From: Planctomycetota bacterium
Lineage (GTDB): Bacteria; Planctomycetota; Phycisphaerae; Phycisphaerales; SM1A02
Length of the DNA: 5,083 bases
Direction of reading: 5' to 3'
NCBI GenBank assembly: GCA_022567855.1
Contig: JADFGE010000246.1
Location: 1 to 5,083, forward strand
Position numbers and translations under genes: made by a program. Under the pieces are notes generated by a model, which saw only the letters and a program-made list of their open reading frames with translations, made no database searches and had not been told where the DNA came from. Each line of letters opens with the position of its first letter. Position 1 is the first letter of the stretch. This document shows positions 1 to 5,083 of this stretch, in pieces.

Positions 1-140
1 GCGAAATGATCTCCAGCCCGGGACTGAAGGCGGAGCCCGAGGATTTCGGTGTAGAACGCCGCCGCTGTGGCCATGTCCGTTACGAAGATCGTCGGGATGC
101 CTCCCTTGATCATCGCTCGACTCGTAGTCTGTACGCTCAT
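1..140 (-). CDS. VOC-family (glyoxalase/bleomycin-resistance fold) protein, N-terminal fragment
   Basis: Partial gene cut by the left edge; only the first 46 or so codons are visible. The minus-strand reading begins MSVQTTSRA and continues MIKGGIPTIFVTDMATAAAF, then a YTEILGLRL stretch. This is the classic opening of a vicinal-oxygen-chelate module: a first beta strand, a helix carrying the FY pair, and the LGL turn. Family members include glyoxalase I-like enzymes, extradiol dioxygenases and antibiotic-binding proteins; the metal ligands and active site lie mostly beyond the edge, so no substrate can be named. Two starts are possible: ATG at 140 and ATG at 113. The homologous part begins at the second, and neither has a convincing ribosome site, so the shorter form is a real alternative. 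It is transcribed divergently from the CsoR-type regulator; nothing visible links the two functionally. Confidence 0.8.
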   Translation of the reverse strand, partial: MSVQTTSRAMIKGGIPTIFVTDMATAAAFYTEILGLRLQSRAGDHF

Positions 141-148
141 TGATCAAT
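139..148. repeat. 10-bp perfect palindrome at the start of the VOC gene
   Basis: ATTGATCAAT reads the same on both strands and overlaps the first possible start codon of the minus-strand VOC gene. It could be a small operator half-site, but a single 10-bp palindrome is expected by chance fairly often and no second copy is seen nearby. It is reported as seen sequence only. Confidence 0.25.
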
Positions 149-301
149 CCGTTCTTGACCGGTGCGATGGGCTTGTCGGGGACGAGGGAGCGGCCGTTCA
201 CCCACCAGCGAAACTTCCTACCGCGAGAGGGCCGCGAAACCGCCCTCCTGAGGTCCTGGCGGGCCGGAACCCAAGAAAATTCGGATTTTCGGTGTTCGGC
301 G

Positions 302-330
302 GGAACATATCCCCCCCGGGGGGATATATT
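302..330 (+). promoter_or_regulatory. candidate sigma70-like promoter of the csoR-type operon
   Basis: TATATT at 325-330 matches the -10 consensus at five of six positions. Exactly 17 bp upstream, GGAACA at 302-307 keeps the ACA half of the -35 box (three of six). The dyad at 307-327 fills the spacer, as expected for a site where a bound repressor blocks polymerase. Transcription would begin near 337, giving a leader of only about 10 nt with the GGAG ribosome site at its very 5' end; that short leader is the weak point of the assignment. An alternative is a start further upstream that leaves the dyad within the leader. Confidence 0.35.
307..327. promoter_or_regulatory. CsoR/RcnR-type operator dyad (ATAT-C7-G6-ATAT)
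   Basis: A 21-bp near-perfect inverted repeat: ATAT, seven C, six G, ATAT, symmetric about the central base at 317. It ends 19 bp before the start codon of the CsoR-family gene. Operators of this family are known for C or G tracts flanked by short A/T ends (for example the TACT-G6-N-AGTA type for RcnR), so form and position both fit an autoregulatory site. No other copy with both A/T arms occurs in the window, which suggests that one operator governs both the repressor and the downstream thiol protein. Confidence 0.75.
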
Positions 331-336
331 ACACCT

Positions 337-340
337 GGAG
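337..340 (+). promoter_or_regulatory. ribosome binding site that fixes the csoR-type start
   Basis: GGAG lies 6 nt before ATG 347. It decides the start: the frame stays open back to 140, but the upstream part has no ribosome site, no family homology, and would translate straight through the operator. Confidence 0.7.
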
Positions 341-346
341 ATACCC

Positions 347-646
347 ATGCCCGATACCGAAACGACGAAAAAGACCTATTTGTCGGAGGAGACCATCAAA
401 GCCCTTTCCAACGGCCTGAGCCGGATCGAGGGCCACGTTGGCGCAGTCAAGCGAATGGTCCAAGAACGGCGATGCTGCGATGAGATTCTCATGCAGACGG
501 CGGCGGTCAAGGCGGCGCTGAATCGAGTGACGGTAAAGCTCATCGAGGAAGAGTTGCTCAACTGCCTGACAAGTTGCGGTCAGCTCGAAGCGGAGAAGCG
601 TATGAGTTCAGCGATGCAGGCGCTCAGCTCGATGCTCAAGCACTAA
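347..646 (+). CDS. CsoR/RcnR/FrmR-family (DUF156) metal- or thiol-sensing repressor
   Basis: A 99-residue all-helical DNA-binding repressor; known members form tetramers that leave their operator on binding Cu(I), Ni/Co, formaldehyde or reactive sulfur. Diagnostic stretches are the helix-1 motif LSRIEGHVGAVKRMV (24-38), CCDEILMQTAAVKAALNRV (43-61) and the end of helix 2, EEELLNCLTSC (67-77). Aligned by eye to Mycobacterium tuberculosis CsoR (Cys36, His61, Cys65), the ligand positions here are Cys44, Glu69 and Cys73. The usual His is therefore Glu, and Cys43 and Cys77 are additional thiols. This makes Cu(I) sensing uncertain; another soft metal or thiol chemistry such as that of CstR is possible. 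The start at 347 is set by GGAG 6 nt upstream. The gene lies just downstream of the C/G-tract dyad and 54 bp ahead of a metal/thiol protein, probably in one transcript. The family call is firm, the inducer unknown. Confidence 0.93.
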   Translation: MPDTETTKKTYLSEETIKALSNGLSRIEGHVGAVKRMVQERRCCDEILMQTAAVKAALNRVTVKLIEEELLNCLTSCGQLEAEKRMSSAMQALSSMLKH

Positions 647-687
647 CGGTTTCATGCGAATCCGACCCAACCAAGGATCGTCAGATC

Positions 688-694
688 AAGGAGG
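688..694 (+). promoter_or_regulatory. strong Shine-Dalgarno of the multi-domain thiol protein
   Basis: AAGGAGG, close to the full anti-16S complement, with a 6-nt gap to ATG 701. An in-frame TTG at 695 directly abuts the site and is therefore too close to serve as start. Confidence 0.85.
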
Positions 695-700
695 TTGCCA

Positions 701-2242
701 ATGTTTACAGCCGTCGCACCAACTGGGTTTCTATGTTGTTGTGTGATCACGGGTTCAGCCTGCGGCCAGGCATATGCCCAAGATCGCCCGGATTGTCCCG
801 GCAAGATCATTTGTCCGTGGACGGGTGGCTTGGTGCATAACGATCGCTGCCCGGTCGGTGCCGGCGACGCGCTGCCCGTGGCTTCGCCGACCATGATCTC
901 GCAGGAAGCTCAAGCTGAACCGATCTCGCTGAAGAATTCACTTCAGCCTTTACTCGAGTATTTCAACCGTGGCCGAGGCAAGCCGAGATTCGTAGCGCTG
1001 CTTTCTTCAACGTGCCCGGCGTGTGTGTTCGGCGCAAAAGCTGTTCGCGAGTCTGTGTTGAACGCGTATCCAGATGCGGAGATTCAAGTCAGCATCGTGT
1101 GGATCGACATGCTGCCCAGCGACAACGAAAAGGCTGCGATCAAGTCAGCAACCATCTTCGATGATCCGAGAGTGAAACAGTTCTACGATCCGGATCGCAA
1201 GGTCGGCTATGCCATTGCGAAGGACTTGCTGTTCGAGAACACCGGGCCTGCTTGGGATATCTACTTGTACTACGACAAGGATGCGCAGTGGACCGATCAG
1301 CCGCCGAAGCCGGTTGATTGGGTACATCAGCTCGGAGGGGGGCGGCGAGCCGACGCAGCGCGTTTTCGTCCGGGTCAGCGACTCGTTGACGCCCTGCGGG
1401 AATCCACCGGTAAGATCCTTTCGGGAGAGAAGTCGGTCACCGACGGGATGCTCAAGGATGCCCCAGCGCCGGTGGCGGCGAACGATCGGACAATGTTGCA
1501 GGTCAACGGCATGATGTGCCAGGGATGCGTCGATTCCGTGACGAAGGCGCTCGCAGCGCTTGACGGCGTGCGTGATGTCGAGGTGAACCTTCAGAGCAAA
1601 CTGGCCTGGGTGGTGCTCGATTCGCCCAATGCGGTGAGCGACGATACACTCGTCGATGCCGTGAAGAAGGCCGGGTTCGACGCCGCCATCGTGTCCACAC
1701 AAACGAACCGCGACGGCGCCGCGACTCGACCGGCCGGAGCAACCTCGCGTCCGGCAGCTCGGCTCAATGCAACATGTCCAATCTCCGGTGCGCTGCTCGG
1801 TGCGGATGCCCCAACCTTCTCCTACCAGGGCCGGACCATCGGCATCTGCTGCGCCGACTGTGAAAAGGCGTTCTTGTCGTGGTCAAAGGACAAGCGCGAC
1901 GCCTACCTCTTTGAGAACCGACAGGCGGTCAATCTTCAGTTCCTGTCGTTCCCAAGCTGCCCGAACACGCCGCAACTGCGTCAACGGCTGATCCAGGCGC
2001 TGGCGGAGCTGGGGATTGATCTCAAGGTCACGGAGGTCAACCTGTTGGAGTTGGCGAAGGACGATCCGCGGCTGTGTTATGGATCGCCCACAGTTCTGGT
2101 CAACGGAGTTGACCTGATGGGGCGGAGCCCGTCGGATCGGCCGGCGCTGCGCTGCCGGATCTACGCCGACGGAGGGCTACCGAGTCTGGATGAACTGCTC
2201 CAGCGGCTGCAAGACTGCTGTTCAACCGCGGATGACAACTGA
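701..2242 (+). CDS. Exported four-module thiol/metal protein: Trx-like - HMA - YHS-like - Trx/Grx-like
   Basis: A 513-residue cysteine-rich protein. Residues 1-27 look like a signal peptide (hydrophobic core with three consecutive Cys at 12-14, AYA then Gln at 24-27), although the usual basic N-terminal residues are missing. A short Cys segment follows (C32, C38, C50). Module 1, about 92-212, is thioredoxin-like with CPAC at 105-108 and an AWDIYLYY strand at 184-191. Module 2, about 264-331, is an HMA domain like MerP/CopZ, with GMMCQGC at 270-276. A Thr/Arg/Pro/Ala-rich linker (337-353) leads to module 3, about 357-403, YHS/TRASH-like: CPISG at 359-363 and CCADC at 383-387. Module 4, about 411-507, is a second thioredoxin/glutaredoxin-like fold with SCPN at 419-422, a GSPT cis-Pro turn at 461-464 and Cys 459, 485, 506, 507. 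I infer soft-metal capture or thiol-disulfide transfer outside the cytoplasm. It is probably co-transcribed with, and repressed by, the upstream regulator. The exact substrate is unknown. Confidence 0.85.
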   Translation: MFTAVAPTGFLCCCVITGSACGQAYAQDRPDCPGKIICPWTGGLVHNDRCPVGAGDALPVASPTMISQEAQAEPISLKNSLQPLLEYFNRGRGKPRFVALLSSTCPACVFGAKAVRESVLNAYPDAEIQVSIVWIDMLPSDNEKAAIKSATIFDDPRVKQFYDPDRKVGYAIAKDLLFENTGPAWDIYLYYDKDAQWTDQPPKPVDWVHQLGGGRRADAARFRPGQRLVDALRESTGKILSGEKSVTDGMLKDAPAPVAANDRTMLQVNGMMCQGCVDSVTKALAALDGVRDVEVNLQSKLAWVVLDSPNAVSDDTLVDAVKKAGFDAAIVSTQTNRDGAATRPAGATSRPAARLNATCPISGALLGADAPTFSYQGRTIGICCADCEKAFLSWSKDKRDAYLFENRQAVNLQFLSFPSCPNTPQLRQRLIQALAELGIDLKVTEVNLLELAKDDPRLCYGSPTVLVNGVDLMGRSPSDRPALRCRIYADGGLPSLDELLQRLQDCCSTADDN

Positions 2243-2265
2243 GAGAGCCATGACCCCCGGCACCC

Positions 2266-2311
2266 GGAGCGAGTAGATCGTTGAATCTGTAATTCACATC
2301 CCACTCGCTCT
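2266..2311. repeat. 8-bp inverted repeat in the spacer before the kinase gene
   Basis: GAGCGAGT at 2267-2274 is repeated inverted as ACTCGCTC at 2303-2310, and the flanking bases could add a G-U pair in RNA. The 28-nt loop contains smaller pairings (AGAT/ATCT and GAAT/ATTC). No T tract follows, so it is not a canonical intrinsic terminator. It begins 24 bp after the stop of the thiol-protein gene and ends 84 bp before the kinase start; it could be an mRNA 3' structure or a regulatory dyad. The rest of the 152-bp spacer shows no convincing promoter; TGTAAT at 2288-2293 is -10-like but has no matching -35. Confidence 0.4.
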
Positions 2312-2394
2312 AAACCATGTCACTCCGATACACTTAGGACCACACACTGGCAGCGGTCTGTAGACATGGTGCACGGTGTGGCATGGGGTAATGC

Positions 2395-5049
2395 ATGGAC
2401 GTCGCTTCGGATCAGCCAGAGCTTGCACCAAAGACGGTTGTCACCACATTGCTGCTGACCGACCTTGTGGACTCCACAAGCCTGGTCGATCGGCTTGGTG
2501 ATACCAAGGCAGCCGCGATCTTCAGCCAACAGGATCGGTTGGCCCGCGATTTACTCAAAACCCATGGCGGTCAGGAGATCGACAAGACGGACGGGTTCCT
2601 GATGCTGTTCGCCCGGCCGGTTGATGCTGTTCTTTATGCGCTTGCCTACCACGAGCGCTTGGCGAAACTCTCAGAGGAATTGGGAACGAAGCTCCAAGTT
2701 CGAACGGGCGTTCACCTCGGCGAGCTGATCGTCCACCGCAACGCTCCGGAGGATGTGGCCCGCGGCGCGAAACCGGTGGAAGTGGAGGGGCTTGCCAAGC
2801 CGATGGCTGCTCGCATTATGTCGCTGGCAATGGGCGGTCAGACATTGATCACGCGCAGTGCCTTTGATCTGGCGCGCCGGGGGGTGGTGGGCAGCGACGA
2901 TGCGCCGGACGACGCGAAGTGGATGGCCCACGGGCCGTACGTGCTCAAAGGATGCGACGAGCCGGTCGAGATCTTCGAGGTCGGCGTCGATGGTTCTGCG
3001 CCGCTGTGCGCCCCGCCGGATTCAGCCAAGGCCCGGCGCTCCGTCGCCGCTGGAGACGAGGAAACGCTCGGCTGGCGGCCTGCCGGTGGACTGCCCGTCC
3101 CTCAGCGCAAGGGCTGGATTCTCGCGCGCAAGCTCGGCGAAGGCGGCTTCGGCGAAGTCTGGCTGGCTGAACACAAACGAACCAAAGGACGCCGTGTCTT
3201 CAAATTCTGTTTCAACGCTGATCGATTGCGATCGTTGAAGCGGGAGCTGACGCTGTTTCGTTTGCTGCGTGATGCGCTGGGTGATCGCAAGGACATCGCT
3301 CGGCTGTTTGAAGTGCAACTCGATGAGCCGCCGTTCTTCCTGGAAAGCGAGTTTACGCCCAGTGGAAGTCTGATCGACTGGGCTGAGAGCCAGGGCGGAA
3401 TCGATCAGGTGCCGTTGCAGACCCGGCTGGATTTGGTGTCACGGACGGCACGGGCCGTCGCCGCGGCCCATTCAGTCGGAATCCTGCACAAGGATGTCAA
3501 GCCCGGCAACATCCTGATTTACGAGAATGAGGACGGTCAGCCGCGACCACGCTTGGCGGATTTCGGTATTGGGACACTTACTGATCATGATCAACTGACG
3601 GATCGCAACATCACAATGGCTGGGTTCACGTCCGATCATACTACGGATGATTCCAGCTTAGCGACGACACGCATGTATGCGCCGCCGGAGTTGCTGGCGG
3701 GCCGGCCGTTCACCGTGCTCGGCGATATCTACGCGCTCGGCGTGTTCCTGTATCAGATGGCGGTGGGGGATCTGGAGCGCCCGCTGGCGCAAGGGTGGGA
3801 ACGTGACATCGCCGACCCCATCCTGCGTGAAGACATCGCTGTGTGCGTCGAAGGTGATGAAGAGCAGCGCATGGGCAGCGCCCAGGGACTGGCCAAGCGG
3901 TTAGAAACGTTGCCCCAGCGCCGACGCGCCGCCCGGCGCAAGCGCCTCTCTCGCCTCGGTGCCGTGGCGGCTGTCGTGCTCGCGGTTCTCCTGGCGATTA
4001 CTGGAGGGCTTTTACTCCACGAGCGCAACCTCCTCCGGCAGATCACCGAACAATGGCAAAGAGCCGAACTTCGGTTTGCTGACAAATTGTGGCTTGATGG
4101 CGACTTTGAAAGTGCCGAGGCCCACTATCAGGCGGTGCTGGAGTATTTCCGTCAACAGTCCGACGATGAATCGCTAGAACTGGCTTATATCTTGCACAGT
4201 CTGGGGGCATGCCTGAGGCCCAGGGCAATGTTCGCCGAGGCCGAGCAGAAGTACCGCCACGCACTCGACATTCGACGTCGGCTGGCGATCGGCGAGAACC
4301 AGGATTTGATTGCCCAGAGTCTCAACAGTCTGGCATTGTGCTTTCTGGATCAGGACAGGCATGCTGAGGCTGAACCGCTCTTGGACGAATGTTTAGACTT
4401 GAGCCAAAGGCTCGGTCTGGACCACAGTCAGCCCTTCTACTATGCCCGGCTCCTGGACAAGCTGGCCATGTGCCTGGCGGCACGGGGTGAGTACGTCAAG
4501 GCCGAGCGGCAATTCCTTGAGTCCCTGGCGTTGAAGGAAGCGGAGTTCGGTAACGAGCATTCGTCGGTTGCCAAGACCCGCCATGCGCTCGCCCAGTTGA
4601 TGTTCAACCAAGGCGATCTGGAGCAGGCGCAACGATGGTGCCGCGAGGCCCTTGAACTGCAAGTAACGTTGCTCCGCGAACAGCACCCGGACATTGCAGA
4701 CTCCTTGCAGCTGCTCGGTGAGATTCACGTGAAGCGCGGTGAGTTTGGTGAGGCCGAGGTCCAACTGCGCAAGGCCCTTGCCATCCGGGAGAATGAATCC
4801 CCTCCGGTTCCGTCACGAATCGCCGAGACACAAAGCGCACTGGGCGGGTGTCTGGTCGGTTTGGGCCGCTATGAACAGGCGGAGCCGTTGCTGGTTGAGA
4901 GCTTGCCGATCATTCGCAAACGTTGGGGCGAGCACCAGAAGCACACGTTGGCGGCATTGGACCGCATCATCAGCCTCTACGAGGCGTGGGACAAGCCCCA
5001 GAAGGCGGCTCAATTCCGTGCAATTCGAGCCCAAAGCACGAAGCCGTAG
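2395..5049 (+). CDS. Membrane Ser/Thr protein kinase with N-terminal class III cyclase-homology domain and C-terminal TPR array
   Basis: An 884-residue signalling protein. Residues 15-196 form a class III nucleotidyl-cyclase-like domain (LLLTDLVDST at 19-28; KTDGF at 64-68; AAR at 138-140). Residues 241-506 are a Hanks-type kinase: glycine loop GEGGFGEV 248-255, VAIK-type Lys270, helix-C Glu284, HKDVKPGN 365-372 with catalytic Asp367, DFG 389-391, APPE 429-432 and Asp444 of helix F. All core catalytic residues are present; the segment between helix F and the terminal Arg492 is short. An Arg/Lys-rich stretch (509-520) precedes one transmembrane helix (521-541), placing the enzymatic part in the cytoplasm and the TPRs (about 554-880) outside by the positive-inside rule. 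Cyclase Asp23 and Asp66 remain, but the transition-state Asn position is Pro136, so cyclase activity is doubtful. ATG 2395 follows a weak GGGG (2385-2388), and an in-frame stop at 2389-2391 excludes any earlier start. Substrates are unknown. Confidence 0.93.
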   Translation: MDVASDQPELAPKTVVTTLLLTDLVDSTSLVDRLGDTKAAAIFSQQDRLARDLLKTHGGQEIDKTDGFLMLFARPVDAVLYALAYHERLAKLSEELGTKLQVRTGVHLGELIVHRNAPEDVARGAKPVEVEGLAKPMAARIMSLAMGGQTLITRSAFDLARRGVVGSDDAPDDAKWMAHGPYVLKGCDEPVEIFEVGVDGSAPLCAPPDSAKARRSVAAGDEETLGWRPAGGLPVPQRKGWILARKLGEGGFGEVWLAEHKRTKGRRVFKFCFNADRLRSLKRELTLFRLLRDALGDRKDIARLFEVQLDEPPFFLESEFTPSGSLIDWAESQGGIDQVPLQTRLDLVSRTARAVAAAHSVGILHKDVKPGNILIYENEDGQPRPRLADFGIGTLTDHDQLTDRNITMAGFTSDHTTDDSSLATTRMYAPPELLAGRPFTVLGDIYALGVFLYQMAVGDLERPLAQGWERDIADPILREDIAVCVEGDEEQRMGSAQGLAKRLETLPQRRRAARRKRLSRLGAVAAVVLAVLLAITGGLLLHERNLLRQITEQWQRAELRFADKLWLDGDFESAEAHYQAVLEYFRQQSDDESLELAYILHSLGACLRPRAMFAEAEQKYRHALDIRRRLAIGENQDLIAQSLNSLALCFLDQDRHAEAEPLLDECLDLSQRLGLDHSQPFYYARLLDKLAMCLAARGEYVKAERQFLESLALKEAEFGNEHSSVAKTRHALAQLMFNQGDLEQAQRWCREALELQVTLLREQHPDIADSLQLLGEIHVKRGEFGEAEVQLRKALAIRENESPPVPSRIAETQSALGGCLVGLGRYEQAEPLLVESLPIIRKRWGEHQKHTLAALDRIISLYEAWDKPQKAAQFRAIRAQSTKP
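4054..5034 (+). repeat. tandem TPR-coding repeats, about 126 bp per unit
   Basis: The C-terminal third of the kinase gene encodes roughly seven to eight helical hairpins spaced about 42 residues apart, as in the kinesin-light-chain-like TPR_12 type. Recurrent cores are FESAEAHYQAVL (571-582), FAEAEQKYRHAL (613-624), HAEAEPLLDECL (656-667), YVKAERQFLESL (700-711), LEQAQRWCREAL (742-753), FGEAEVQLRKAL (784-795) and YEQAEPLLVESL (826-837). The spacing between cores is 42-44 residues. The last unit (about 850-880) is degenerate. Such arrays are protein-binding scaffolds; here they would face the periplasm. The DNA copies have diverged, so this is an old protein repeat, not a recent tandem duplication. 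Confidence 0.85.
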
Positions 5050-5083
5050 AGAAGAGCGTTGGCGACAAAGCCGCGCCATATTG
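5050..5083. other. downstream edge of the window, no feature seen
   Basis: The 34 bp after the kinase stop codon contain no complete terminator hairpin, ribosome site or start of another gene that I can support. Confidence 0.5.

Noticed and set aside
227..247. GAGGGC/GCCCTC hairpin (6-bp stem, 9-nt loop) as a terminator
   Set aside because: No T tract on either strand and it lies between divergent genes, so there is no transcript for it to end.
140..346. In-frame N-terminal extension of the CsoR-type gene back to 140
   Set aside because: No ribosome site, no family homology, and it would translate through the operator; GGAG at 337-340 fits ATG 347 and gives the usual family length.
695..700. 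TTG at 695 as start of the thiol protein
   Set aside because: It directly abuts AAGGAGG (688-694); ATG 701 has the proper 6-nt gap.
1335..1340. G6 run inside the thiol-protein gene as a frameshift site
   Set aside because: The same frame continues sensibly on both sides (LGGG, then a charged stretch with FRPG and the HMA domain), and the alternative frame resembles no family.
1490..1700. Calling the 513-aa protein MerP or a mer-operon member
   Set aside because: The HMA motif is shared by Cu and Hg carriers, and no MerR, MerT or MerA is present, so the metal cannot be assigned.
1145..1702. 185-aa open frame on the minus strand
   Set aside because: Lies wholly inside the thiol-protein gene; no domain, signal or ribosome site recognised; typical antisense shadow in GC-rich DNA.
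4393..4764. Antisense open frames under the TPR region
   Set aside because: They mirror the repeat-coding strand and show no independent motif.
1..5083. CRISPR array, tRNA/rRNA, insertion sequence or attachment site
   Set aside because: No short regularly spaced direct repeats, no tRNA-like cloverleaf, no transposase motif and no terminal inverted repeats were found on reading both strands.

Overview
The window holds 5,083 bp of fairly GC-rich, gene-dense bacterial DNA. I infer a Planctomycetota-like (possibly Phycisphaerae-like) or similar environmental lineage. The grounds are a Thr/Arg/Pro/Ala-rich interdomain linker and a large kinase-TPR signalling protein. This is a judgement from style, not a marker-gene assignment; the closest kinase-cyclase relatives I remember also occur in gammaproteobacteria.

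Layout. (1) On the minus strand, running off the left edge, is the N-terminus of a VOC/glyoxalase-fold protein. (2) A divergent spacer of about 200 bp follows. At its right end lies a striking operator-like dyad (ATAT-C7-G6-ATAT, 307-327). (3) Next, on the plus strand, is a 99-aa CsoR/RcnR/FrmR-family repressor (347-646). (4) After 54 bp, with a strong Shine-Dalgarno, comes a 513-aa probably exported cysteine-rich protein (701-2242). It strings together a CPAC thioredoxin-like domain, an HMA (MerP/CopZ-type) metal-binding domain, a YHS/TRASH-like metal-binding domain and a second thioredoxin/glutaredoxin-like domain. (5) A 152-bp spacer carries an 8-bp inverted repeat. (6) The rest is one 884-aa signalling protein (2395-5049): class III cyclase-homology domain, Ser/Thr kinase, one transmembrane helix and a TPR array.

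How it fits together. The repressor and the thiol protein look like one metal- or thiol-responsive operon. Absence of inducer should leave the repressor on the C/G-tract dyad; a thiophilic metal or reactive sulfur species would release it and raise production of the multi-domain protein, which could bind metal through its HMA and YHS cysteines and exchange disulfides through its CPAC site. No transporter or reductase is visible, so the substrate (Cu, Hg, other soft metal, or sulfur species) cannot be fixed from the window. The kinase has its own spacer and no obvious link to the metal operon.

Most unusual points: the four-module thiol/metal protein; a CsoR-family ligand set in which the usual His is Glu; the dyad exactly filling a candidate promoter spacer; and a cyclase-homology domain that lacks the transition-state Asn while fused to a kinase that keeps its catalytic residues.
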